Part shown: positions 1 through 10,215 of the stretch, piece by piece
Numbering within the stretch: the stretch's first letter is position 1
Layout: each line of letters opens with the position of its first letter
Source of the DNA: an uncultured Bdellovibrio sp.
Lineage (GTDB): Bacteria; Bdellovibrionota; Bdellovibrionia; Bdellovibrionales; Bdellovibrionaceae
Direction: 5' to 3'
DNA: 12,788 nucleotides
Assembly: GCF_946478835.1 (NCBI RefSeq)
Contig: NZ_CAMLDV010000099.1
Span: forward strand, 1 to 12,788
The notes under the pieces: model-generated
Told to the model about the DNA's origin: nothing
Seen by the model: only the letters and a program-made list of their open reading frames with translations
Databases searched by the model: none
Position numbers and translations under genes: made by a program

Positions 1-1
1 T

Positions 2-3000
2 TTTCCTGGGACCGGTGGAACTTGCGGTGCCGTTTTAAATGGCCATTCTTCTTGTTCCGTTGTTTTGACTTATACTCCTACCGAAGTGAATTCTCACTCG
101 CAGAATCTTTCTTGGAATTATAACAATCCTGACCAGTCCGATAGCGGCTCTTTAACGATGTCAGGTCTTGGCGTCGAAGTCGCAGCCATCTTGGGCGGAA
201 CTCCCAGCAATCCAGGCAACACTGAAAATTTAAATATTTCCGTTTCAGGTTTTAATATCACTCACTATAAATATTTTCTCGGCCCAAGTGGCACAATAAA
301 CTGTGCAAACAGTTCCGGCTATTCTCTTGAGACACCTATTAGTACAGGGATCTCAGACAGCCTCCTTTCACTGAGCAATCAGAATTTAAAAATCTGCGTT
401 GTCGGAAAAGACTCCAATGGTTTGTGGCAACCTTATAATTCCGCAACAGCTTATTCCTGGACATTTGATACCATCAAACCTTCCGTCGTGATTGCTCAAA
501 AAGCCGGCCAAACAGATCCAACAAAAGATCTGCCTGTGCGTTTTTCTTTAGTTTTTAGTGAACCTATTGCTGAAAGTACTTTGTCTGACTCAGACATTAG
601 TTTTATCGGTTCAGCCATCGTTAATACGCACACACTGGTCAAAACCGACAGCACTCATTATGAGCTCGTTGTCTCGGGTGTCGACAATAACGGTGTGATT
701 CAACCCGTTTTAAATGCAGATAAGTTCTCTGATTTAGCGGGAAACCTGAATACAGCTTCGACAGCAACGGATGATCAGGTCACTTATGACAATACGGCTC
801 CGCTGCTTCCTACTTCACTTTCTTGGATTCAAACGTCGCCCTCCAAAGCGTCTCCTGTGACGGCGAAGTGGACTCTCTCTACAGCATCTGATGTTGCTGA
901 ACAAAGAATTCAGTTCTTTAAAGACGCCGCCTGCTTAACTTTAGATGGCAGCGCGATCACATTGAGCCCTTCTACGAACACCAGAAATTTCTCGGGCCTT
1001 GATGGAGAAACTTATACTTACAATCTCACTCTTATCGATACGTCTGGAAATATCTCTGTCTCAGGATGTTCTGATCCGATCTTGTTGGACCGCACGGCTC
1101 CAAGTTTAGCGTCATTCACTCCGCCAACAAGTGTGCGTTCGGCCTTACCGACTTCTGTCACTGTTGTCTTTAATGAAGACATGTCGCAAACGTCTTTAGA
1201 AAACGCGGCAAACTGGAGCGCGTTGTGCTCAGGAAGCGGCGTGATTTCTATTGCGGGTGTTTCTGCAAGTTCATCAAATTCCGCAACGGTGAATTTGAAT
1301 ATTTCAACAGCTCCGACAAATGCGGAGGTTTGTACTGTCACCGCAAAAAATACTCTCACGGATTTAGCGGGAAATCCTCTTTCCGCGGCCGCGAGTGCAC
1401 AATATACTTTAGATCTACCTGGTGTTGTTACTTCAGTGACTTCCTCTTTGGCTAATGGATCTTATAAAGCGGGCCAAGCCATTCAAATCACCGTGCAATT
1501 TAGTGAAGCAGTCACTGTCGCTGGAGGAACTCCAAGTGTTCTTATTGAAACTGGTTCTACCGATCGTGCTGCCACGTACACAGGTGGTTCTGGTTCAACG
1601 ACTTTAACATTTCTGTACATCGTTCAAGCTGGAGATAACTCAGCAGATCTTGAATATGAATCTATCAACGCCTTGAACCTCAATAGCGCCACGATCAAAG
1701 ACAGCTTTGGCAACGATATGATTTTAACGTTGCCGACGCCAGCAACTGCGGGAAGTTTATCAGCAAATAAAGATATCATCATTGATACTCAAGCTCCTGA
1801 TGCCTTTGTCATTGCAGGTGTCACAGGCGGAACTGACTCCACACAAGATGAATGGCTCACCAATGGCAGCACGGGAACTTTGCACTGGGGTGCGGCTGTT
1901 GGAAGTACACAATATAAAGTCGAAGTTCGCAGTGCGGATGCTTCATCCGTAGTCTGCGCTCAGCAAACTGTAACCACGACTTGGTACACATTTACAGGTT
2001 GTACTCTTACAAATGGAACTCAATACACGGCGCGAATCTCTGCGCTAGACGCTGTTGGCAATTCAACGAATGCTTCCAACAATGATTTCTTATTCACGGT
2101 TAACACGTCTGCGGTCATTGCGACGATCACAGGACAACCTTCCGGAAAAACCAACCAGACGGTTTTAAACATTGATGTCGCTGGCGCCGACGTTCAGTCC
2201 TATCGCTACAAAGTAGGTACTGCGGCATCTACAAACTGTGCCGACGCCTCCGGATATTCAGGTTATATTGATGTCGCAACAAATATTGCGGATTCGGTCA
2301 ATGCCTTAGGCAATACGGATATCAAGATCTGTGTGCTTGGAAGAAACTCTGCGAATGTCGACCAAGCTTTAACTTCTGCAACAAGTGCTACATGGACTCA
2401 GGATTTAGTGGCGCCGACTTTGACGATCAATCAAAAAACGGGACAAGCAGACCCAACAAATGCAGTTCCAGTGGAATTCACTGTCGTCTTTAGTGAGGCT
2501 GTGAATCCAGCGAGCTTTACAACCGCAGATATTACACAATCCGGAACCGCAACGGGTGTGACCTGGAACCTGACGACTTCTGACAATATCACCTGGTCTT
2601 TAAAAGCCACGGCCATCACAGGAGCCGGCACTCTCATTCCATCTATTGGCGCTAACAAAGTTACCGATGTGGCCGGCAATAACAATACGGCAAGTTCAAG
2701 CACTGATAACTCCATTACCTACGAAACGACGAAACCTTCTTTAACTATTAATCAGAAGGCGGGACAGACAGATCCAACCAACACGCTTCCAATTGAATTT
2801 ACGATCATTTTTACGGAAGCCATCAATCCAAGCACATTCACGACAGCGGATATCTCTCAGGGAGGAACCGCATCAGGAATTACTTGGGCACTTGGCACTT
2901 CAGATAACATCACTTGGACATTGACGGCCTCTGCCGTTACGACAGCGGGAACTTTAATTCCTTCTATCACAGCTGGCAAAGTGAGTGATCCAGCCGGAAA

Positions 3001-6000
3001 TACTAACAATGCTTCCACAACAACGGATAACACCGTCACTTATGATATTACAGCACCGCTCAGTGCCACCTCGCTTGTATGGCAGCAGACTTCACCAACA
3101 AATACGACGGCCTTAGTTGCGCAATGGAGCAAGTCAACAAGTACGGACCTGGCTTCTCAAGCTGTGCGTTTCTATACAGGAGCTACTTGCAATACGTACA
3201 CTGGAACTGAAAACTCTGTTTCAAGTTCAACAACGTCTTCCAACTTTACCGGCACAAATGGAAATACATATTCCTATCAGATTATTTCCACGGACACTGC
3301 GGGAAATACAAATACGTCAGCGTGTTCGTCAGCCGTCGTCGTTGATACAACAGTTCCCACTATCACCAATGTCACTTCGAATAAGGCCAATGGCTCTTAT
3401 ACAGTGGGCGAAGTCATTGATGTCAGAGTGACCTTCTCTGAAAACGTGGTTGTCATAGGAACGCCGCTTATTGCCTTAAATACGACTCCCGCTAGATCCG
3501 CGTCTTATGCTTCTGGAAGTGGAGCGAATACCTTAATATTCAACTACACAGTTCAAGCGACAGATACGGTGGCTGATCTGAATTATGTCGCGACAAACTC
3601 GTTAACAATTGCTTCGGCTTCAATTAAAGACACCGCAACCAACAATGCAACACTCACACTGCCGGGAATAGCGGCCGCGGGCTCGCTCGGTACAAATAAA
3701 AATATTGTGATTGATACCACGGCACCAAGTATTACGACCTTCACTGTTACCAATAGCTCTCCAACCAACAGCACGACATTTAATATCACTTCTGCGGTTA
3801 GCGGAAGTCCGTCGCACTACTGTATTATGGAGAACAACACAACCGTGTCTGCATGTACTTGGGTGAGTGGTGCAAGCTTACCTGCAACGTTCACAGTCAC
3901 AACCGTAAACCAAGCGAAAACACTTTATGCCTGGGTGAAGGATCTTGCAGGCAATGTCAGTGCTATGGCGAGTTCTGCTTCGATTACCTATGATGATACT
4001 CCTCCGGCGGCGACTTTATCGGGACAGCCCACAGGTTCGAGTGCGAAATACGCTTTGAATATTGATGTCGGCGGCAGCGGTGTCGTTGGATACAAATATA
4101 AAATCGGTCCTACAGCTTCAACAGATTGCACTGTGGCGACAGGATATTCCGCATCAGAAATCGCAGAAGCAACAAACATCACAGATAACATTTCAGCTTA
4201 CGCCAATGGCAGCATTAAAGTTTGCGTCGTCGGAAAAGATTTGGCAGGAAACTGGCAAACTTATGCGGCAGCCACTTCGACAACCTGGACGAAGAACTCA
4301 CCAAATATTCAATTCACGGTGACGACATCAACAGTTTCTGAATACAACGATCCTACTCACACAGTGGCTGTTAGTATTCCTGCTGCAGCCGATATTGCCG
4401 TTTCCGTTAGTTACACCTTCTCGAATGGATCCGCACCGTCAGCGACGATGGGAAGCGACTATACGGCTGTAAACGGCACTGCAACAATCGCCGCTGGCAG
4501 CACTTCGGTGAACATTGCCATTCCAATTTTGGATAACAGTACAGAAGAGTATGACGAAACATTCAAGCTCACTTTAAGCTCTCCTGTGGGAGCTTATCTT
4601 GGAACAAACACCGTGCATACTGTGACGATCACAGACGACGAAGCTCCTCCCCTTGTCACTATTCAAGACGTTTATGTAGTGGAGGGAGCTTCAACAAGTT
4701 TGATTGCGACACTGTCGCATCCGACCGACAAAGGATCCGTGTCAATCAACTGGACAAGAGACGTTTGTACCGGGGTCGACTGTGCCGCTGCGGGAACAGA
4801 TTATACAATGACTGCGACATCAGGAACAGCTTCAGTTCCTTCGGGAAGCACGTCCATCACATTTGGAAATTTAACAAGTGTGGATAATGCGGTTGATGAA
4901 CTTTATAAACGCGTTCCTATTAAAATCACCGGCATCACCGGCGGTACATCGTACATCTCAAACGCGGATATCATCATTAACGACAATGATTACTCCGCAG
5001 GAAAAGATGCGATTGGCATTGAAACAGGTGATAATCACAGTTGCTCTTTAACGAGTGCCGGAAAAGTTTACTGTTGGGGTTACAACGGTTCCGGACAGTT
5101 GGGTCAAGGAAACTATTACTCTAGCACTTATCCTAAAGAGGTTTCTCTTGCTGCTCCTGCAATTAAAATCGCCGTCCACTATGGCGTGAGCTGCGCTATC
5201 TTAAATACGGGTGCTATCTACTGCTGGGGCGTCGGTAGCCACGGCTCTTATCCAGGTGCCGGGTTGACGGGAACAGGTACAGTTTCTTCCCGCACAACTC
5301 CAGCTCTCGTCACGGGAATGAGTTCAGGTGTCACAGATGCAGGCATAGGTTACCTCAACTCATGTGTTATCAAGAATGGCGGCGTGTATTGTTGGGGAGC
5401 AAAAGAGTACAACATTCTTGGCGACCCTTCTATCGTATCTTCGACCACCTCTCCTGTTGCAATCAGCACGCTCTCTTCGGGCGTGAGTAAGATCGCGGTG
5501 GGATGGGTTCACGTCTGCGCTATCAAGGCCGGAGAACTCTATTGTTGGGGCGCTAATACCAATGGTGAAGTCGGAGTCGGAAACTTCAATCCTGTAAACA
5601 CACCAACTCTGATCACTGGTATCGGAACTGTAGTCGATGCTTGGGCCGGTCTTTATGGAACTTGCGCAAAGAATAATGCGAATCAAGTTTACTGCTGGGG
5701 CAACAATGGTGATTACCAAATCACGTGGGGCACGAGTGCCGATTCCAACTCTCCGACGCTTATGACAGAGCTTGCTGGAGCGACGGACGTGTATTTCGGT
5801 TATCAGTTCTGCGCAGTGATCAGTGGTGAGCTGAAGTGTCGAGGTCGCAATTATTATGGTGAAATGGGTATCAATCGACCTTCAGGAAGTACTATTGAGC
5901 CACTCACAACGGTGGTCGGTGCAAGCTCGGGTGTTACTGCGGTTGCCGGAGCCCATCAAGCGCACACTTGCTTCATTAAGTCAGGTCAAGTTTACTGCAC

Positions 6001-7144
6001 AGGAAATTCCGGTTTTGGACAACTTGGAGATCAGCAAGTTTTGCAAAGCAACGCTCACGTGCTAAGTCCTGACTATGTCGGCGCTTCTTCAATTGCCATG
6101 AATGACGAGCACGGTTGCGGAATCTTTAATGGCGCGGTCAAGTGCGTTGGCGACAACTATTTCAATAAGGTCGGAAATCTTTTGGTGGATAGAATTTATT
6201 TAGCTCCGACAAGTGTTAAGAATATGGATTCCGGCGTTACGAAAATAGTTGCGACTCCGAGTGGTACGTGTGCTCTGAAGTCAGGCGCCGTGAATTGCTG
6301 GGGACGCTCGTGGCTTCGTGGTTCCACAGCCACCTCAGGAAATCCAAATGTGCCTGCAGGGCTTGGCTCAGGCATGGTGGATCTGGCCGCAAGTTCCTCT
6401 TATGACTTTGCTTGCGCTATTAATACAGCCGGAAAACTTTATTGCTGGGGTTACCTTGATATGTACAGCATGTTTGATCTTGCTTCATATACGAGCTACG
6501 CAACTCCCGTGGAGATCACTTCCGCCGGAACTGATAACGCCAAGGTTCTTATCGGTCGTTATCATGGTTGCGTCTTAAAAACAGATAAAACGGTTTGGTG
6601 CACGGGTCTTAATTCCAATGGACAACTTGGACAAGGTGACGCCGTTTCACGAGCGGGATTTGTTCAAGTTCCTGGATTGACTAATATCGACGAAATATCT
6701 CTTTCTAGTTATGGAGGCTGCGCACGTATTGGCACATCCACATTGAAATGTTGGGGTCAATACCCTGGACACGGTACAAGCACCAATGCTCTCTCACCGA
6801 TTGACGTTACGGGCAGTCTTACCAATATCACGTCTCTTCACAGTGGATATATCAATCATTGTGTGATCGCCAATGGCGCCGGCTATTGCTGGGGCTTCAA
6901 TCGCCAAGATCAGCACGGAAATAATGATTATATCACTGCGGAATATCACTTCTCGCCTACGGCCTTAAGCACTCTAAATGCCTTCGGAACTGTGACTGAT
7001 ATCAAAGCTCAAGGAGCCTTCGGCCTTTGCGGTAAAGTCGGAACAAACTGGTACTGCTCAGGAATGGATTCTTCAGGCCAACTCGGAACGGATAAAAAAC
7101 CATTCCGCCTGGCCCCTGTTTCCGTAGGACCTTTCCCGAATTAA
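2..7144 (+). CDS. Giant secreted surface protein, 3' part: Ig-like modules, Calx-beta, 14 RCC1 repeats (5' end outside window)
   Basis: The frame is open from base 2 to the TAA at 7142-7144. The first in-frame start codon (TTG at 65) falls inside a domain, so the true start lies upstream. Residue numbers here count from that TTG. The first visible residues, before TTG 65, look like the end of a choice-of-anchor-D type Ig fold (TCGAV, then SSCSVVLTYTPT). Then follow Ig/FN3-like modules (about residues 30-1413), two Calx-beta domains (about 1414-1643, with DDE and NDND ends) and an RCC1 array (about 1658-2359). The composition is rich in Thr, Ser, Asn and Asp, with Cys in pairs, as expected for an exported protein. 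No membrane segment or sorting motif is visible at the C-terminus, so any signal peptide or lipid anchor should be at the missing N-terminus. The likely role is a surface adhesin or recognition protein, perhaps for prey or surfaces; this is inferred from architecture only. The stop lies one base from the stop of the convergent copper-protein gene. Confidence 0.93.
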   Translation, partial: FPGTGGTCGAVLNGHSSCSVVLTYTPTEVNSHSQNLSWNYNNPDQSDSGSLTMSGLGVEVAAILGGTPSNPGNTENLNISVSGFNITHYKYFLGPSGTINCANSSGYSLETPISTGISDSLLSLSNQNLKICVVGKDSNGLWQPYNSATAYSWTFDTIKPSVVIAQKAGQTDPTKDLPVRFSLVFSEPIAESTLSDSDISFIGSAIVNTHTLVKTDSTHYELVVSGVDNNGVIQPVLNADKFSDLAGNLNTASTATDDQVTYDNTAPLLPTSLSWIQTSPSKASPVTAKWTLSTASDVAEQRIQFFKDAACLTLDGSAITLSPSTNTRNFSGLDGETYTYNLTLIDTSGNISVSGCSDPILLDRTAPSLASFTPPTSVRSALPTSVTVVFNEDMSQTSLENAANWSALCSGSGVISIAGVSASSSNSATVNLNISTAPTNAEVCTVTAKNTLTDLAGNPLSAAASAQYTLDLPGVVTSVTSSLANGSYKAGQAIQITVQFSEAVTVAGGTPSVLIETGSTDRAATYTGGSGSTTLTFLYIVQAGDNSADLEYESINALNLNSATIKDSFGNDMILTLPTPATAGSLSANKDIIIDTQAPDAFVIAGVTGGTDSTQDEWLTNGSTGTLHWGAAVGSTQYKVEVRSADASSVVCAQQTVTTTWYTFTGCTLTNGTQYTARISALDAVGNSTNASNNDFLFTVNTSAVIATITGQPSGKTNQTVLNIDVAGADVQSYRYKVGTAASTNCADASGYSGYIDVATNIADSVNALGNTDIKICVLGRNSANVDQALTSATSATWTQDLVAPTLTINQKTGQADPTNAVPVEFTVVFSEAVNPASFTTADITQSGTATGVTWNLTTSDNITWSLKATAITGAGTLIPSIGANKVTDVAGNNNTASSSTDNSITYETTKPSLTINQKAGQTDPTNTLPIEFTIIFTEAINPSTFTTADISQGGTASGITWALGTSDNITWTLTASAVTTAGTLIPSITAGKVSDPAGNTNNASTTTDNTVTYDITAPLSATSLVWQQTSPTNTTALVAQWSKSTSTDLASQAVRFYTGATCNTYTGTENSVSSSTTSSNFTGTNGNTYSYQIISTDTAGNTNTSACSSAVVVDTTVPTITNVTSNKANGSYTVGEVIDVRVTFSENVVVIGTPLIALNTTPARSASYASGSGANTLIFNYTVQATDTVADLNYVATNSLTIASASIKDTATNNATLTLPGIAAAGSLGTNKNIVIDTTAPSITTFTVTNSSPTNSTTFNITSAVSGSPSHYCIMENNTTVSACTWVSGASLPATFTVTTVNQAKTLYAWVKDLAGNVSAMASSASITYDDTPPAATLSGQPTGSSAKYALNIDVGGSGVVGYKYKIGPTASTDCTVATGYSASEIAEATNITDNISAYANGSIKVCVVGKDLAGNWQTYAAATSTTWTKNSPNIQFTVTTSTVSEYNDPTHTVAVSIPAAADIAVSVSYTFSNGSAPSATMGSDYTAVNGTATIAAGSTSVNIAIPILDNSTEEYDETFKLTLSSPVGAYLGTNTVHTVTITDDEAPPLVTIQDVYVVEGASTSLIATLSHPTDKGSVSINWTRDVCTGVDCAAAGTDYTMTATSGTASVPSGSTSITFGNLTSVDNAVDELYKRVPIKITGITGGTSYISNADIIINDNDYSAGKDAIGIETGDNHSCSLTSAGKVYCWGYNGSGQLGQGNYYSSTYPKEVSLAAPAIKIAVHYGVSCAILNTGAIYCWGVGSHGSYPGAGLTGTGTVSSRTTPALVTGMSSGVTDAGIGYLNSCVIKNGGVYCWGAKEYNILGDPSIVSSTTSPVAISTLSSGVSKIAVGWVHVCAIKAGELYCWGANTNGEVGVGNFNPVNTPTLITGIGTVVDAWAGLYGTCAKNNANQVYCWGNNGDYQITWGTSADSNSPTLMTELAGATDVYFGYQFCAVISGELKCRGRNYYGEMGINRPSGSTIEPLTTVVGASSGVTAVAGAHQAHTCFIKSGQVYCTGNSGFGQLGDQQVLQSNAHVLSPDYVGASSIAMNDEHGCGIFNGAVKCVGDNYFNKVGNLLVDRIYLAPTSVKNMDSGVTKIVATPSGTCALKSGAVNCWGRSWLRGSTATSGNPNVPAGLGSGMVDLAASSSYDFACAINTAGKLYCWGYLDMYSMFDLASYTSYATPVEITSAGTDNAKVLIGRYHGCVLKTDKTVWCTGLNSNGQLGQGDAVSRAGFVQVPGLTNIDEISLSSYGGCARIGTSTLKCWGQYPGHGTSTNALSPIDVTGSLTNITSLHSGYINHCVIANGAGYCWGFNRQDQHGNNDYITAEYHFSPTALSTLNAFGTVTDIKAQGAFGLCGKVGTNWYCSGMDSSGQLGTDKKPFRLAPVSVGPFPN
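155..4303 (+). repeat. Ig/FN3-like module array with a duplicated A-B-C-D block
   Basis: These are protein-level repeats inside the giant gene, with boundaries approximate. Type A has a Cys pair and a KxCVVGKD core: 155-469, 2109-2409 and 4008-4303. Type B carries NQKAGQTDPT-like starts and a TDNTVTYD-like end: 470-790, 2410-2733 and 2734-3046. Type C has WxQTSPxxxxxxxxxW: 791-1103 and 3047-3355. Type D has VTSxxANGSYxxGxxIxxxVxFSE: 1430-1795 and 3356-3722. Single-copy modules are an SbsA/Big_5-like one (1100-1430), an FN3-like one (1796-2108) and another Ig-like one (3723-4007). Types B and D match, from memory, Ig-like repeats common in large bacterial surface proteins. The order A-B-C-x-D-x, then A-B-B-C-D-x, then A suggests duplication of a whole block. 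Confidence 0.8.
4304..4996 (+). repeat. Two Calx-beta domains within the giant gene
   Basis: Two copies of about 115 residues sit between the Ig array and the RCC1 array. The first runs from IQFTVTTSTVSEYND to VTITDDE and contains the typical GSDYTAVNGTATIAAGSTS core. The second runs from VTIQDVYVVEGAS to IIINDND and contains a similar GTDYTMTATSGTASVPSGS core. In this family the clustered acidic residues at strand ends bind Ca2+, so the stalk may be stiffened by calcium. That role is inferred from the family and was not measured. The second copy has an inserted Cys pair (DVCTGVDC) absent from the first. Confidence 0.85.
5036..7141 (+). repeat. Fourteen RCC1 repeats, probably two seven-bladed propellers, each repeat with a C-x8/9-C pair
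   Basis: I count 14 consecutive repeats of about 50 residues with the core C-(A/V)-(I/L)-x-x-G-x-(V/L)-Y-C-W-G. Seven are in 5036-6109 and seven in 6110-7141. RCC1 repeats form seven-bladed beta-propellers, so 14 fits two propellers. Every repeat has exactly two cysteines, separated by eight or nine residues (first pair C1660/C1670, last C2322/C2331, counted from TTG 65), and I found no other cysteine in the array. This fits one disulfide per blade in an oxidising compartment. The Trp of CWG is replaced in repeats 6 (CRG), 7 (CTG), 8 (CVG), 11 (CTG) and 14 (CSG). The ligand is unknown. Confidence 0.88.
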
Positions 7145-7145
7145 T

Positions 7146-7574
7146 TTAAATGCGTGCTGCAGAACCGTTGGCGCGCGCCGAAGAATTTCTTTTTCTTTCG
7201 ATTTCCTCTTTGGGCACTCGCACCGTCATGCCCGACATTCCTCTGCAAGACTCTGCACAGCTACGGCAAATATCCGCACATTGCTGAAAGACTTCGTCAT
7301 ATTCATACCGCTCGCATTCAATGGCGCAAGCACGGCAGAGCTCAAAAGTCAGTTCACAAGATTGATTGTAGAATTCAGACTCCGCGATCAAAAGTCGCGC
7401 CGTCATCTGGCACGCATCAACACAGAACTGAAGCAGTGAAAGATGTTTTCCCGAGAAGGCCGTTCCCTTTTCCTCCATACAATAGTGTAAGGTTTCAAGG
7501 CAACTGCGAGAACAACTGAAACAAAGGTTAATACATTTCGTAATGTCGCTGTCTTGTAGTGGATGAGTAGGCAT
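7146..7574 (-). CDS. Four-helix-bundle copper-storage-like protein (Csp/DUF326 family), cytosolic form
   Basis: The protein has 142 residues, of which 15 are Cys (14, 18, 21, 25, 32, 51, 55, 73, 80, 83, 87, 99, 103, 106, 110). They are arranged as CxxxC, CxxC and CxxCxxxC along predicted helices. Three helices carry the repeated CxxxCxxCxxxC or CxxCxxxC signature of cysteine-rich four-helix-bundle copper-binding proteins. In that family the Cys thiols line the bundle core and hold many Cu(I) ions. There is no signal peptide, which points to the cytosolic Csp3-like type. The tail after residue 112 is charged and low in Cys. The ATG at 7572-7574 is supported by a good Shine-Dalgarno, GGGAGGA, five to six bases upstream on the minus strand. 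A plus-strand frame across the same bases has no recognisable domain. No copper-responsive operator was recognised upstream. Confidence 0.88.
   Translation of the reverse strand: MPTHPLQDSDITKCINLCFSCSRSCLETLHYCMEEKGTAFSGKHLSLLQFCVDACQMTARLLIAESEFYNQSCELTFELCRACAIECERYEYDEVFQQCADICRSCAESCRGMSGMTVRVPKEEIERKRNSSARANGSAARI
7168..7199 (+). terminator. Possible weak terminator for the giant gene, inside the opposite-strand copper-protein gene
   Basis: A short GC-rich hairpin is possible around the palindrome GGCGCGCGCC (7170-7179), with a T-A pair and a G-U pair at its base and a GCGC loop. It is followed by a T-rich stretch at 7187-7199. It starts 24 bases after the giant gene's stop, where a terminator would be expected. 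The stem is short, the T tract is interrupted, and the bases also encode the copper protein's C-terminus, so this is tentative. Confidence 0.3.
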
Positions 7575-7604
7575 AACTTCCTCCCTGAAATTAGCTTCTC
7601 TTTA

Positions 7605-7610
7605 AATATA
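7605..7610 (-). promoter_or_regulatory. Possible -10 box for the copper-protein gene
   Basis: On the minus strand these bases read TATATT, one mismatch from TATAAT, about 30 bases upstream of the ATG. No good -35 lies at the right distance (candidates match only two or three of six positions), so the call is weak. It may reflect a regulated promoter or a Bdellovibrio-type variant. Confidence 0.3.
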
Positions 7611-7663
7611 TGACGAAAAAATAGAATCACGAAAAAGATGTTCGAGTTCATCGGGAAAGATTG

Positions 7664-7698
7664 TTAAAGAACATTTAAGATCGCTCCGACACCGTGTC
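7664..7698. promoter_or_regulatory. Two short dyads in the divergent spacer
   Basis: TTAAA-GAACA-TTTAA (7664-7678) and GACAC-C-GTGTC (7688-7698) are short perfect inverted repeats lying ten bases apart. They sit between the copper-protein gene and the kinase gene, upstream of both. They have the size of operator half-sites, but no known regulator motif was recognised. Arms of five bases can occur by chance, especially the AT-rich one. Confidence 0.3.
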
Positions 7699-7705
7699 AG
7701 TTGTG

Positions 7706-7755
7706 AAATTACAAAACTTTAATACCCAGCCGCTTTTGTAATTTTATTAAAATTA
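7706..7755. promoter_or_regulatory. Overlapping inverted repeats just upstream of the hybrid kinase gene
   Basis: A perfect 11-base inverted repeat has arms AAATTACAAAA (7706-7716) and TTTTGTAATTT (7734-7744) around a 17-base spacer. A second perfect palindrome, TAATTTTA-T-TAAAATTA (7739-7755), overlaps its right arm and ends 22 bases before the kinase ATG. As DNA these could be operator sites. As RNA the two hairpins cannot form together. A terminator role is unlikely because no plus-strand gene ends nearby. Confidence 0.5.
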
Positions 7756-7777
7756 AATAATCTGAAAGACTTGTTGT

Positions 7778-10215
<2,438 letters not shown>

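Noticed and set aside
65..67. TTG as the start of the giant protein
   Set aside because: The frame is open to the left edge and encodes the end of an Ig-like domain before this codon, so the true start is upstream.
155..3046. DNA-level tandem repeats or a CRISPR-like array in the giant gene
   Set aside because: The repeats are visible in protein but the DNA has diverged; no short identical repeats with regular spacers occur.
5360..5719. Minus-strand open frame of 119 codons inside the RCC1 array
   Set aside because: It is a by-product of the repeated RCC1 coding sequence on the other strand, with no domain or ribosome site.
7084..7107. Hairpin CGGAACGG/CCATTCCG with an A-rich loop near the end of the giant gene
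   Set aside because: It has no T tract on either strand after the stem and lies in RCC1 coding sequence, so it is not a credible terminator.
7154..7519. Plus-strand open frame of 121 codons between the giant gene and the kinase gene
   Set aside because: It is antisense to the Cys-rich copper-protein gene, has no recognisable domain, and lacks a good ribosome site.
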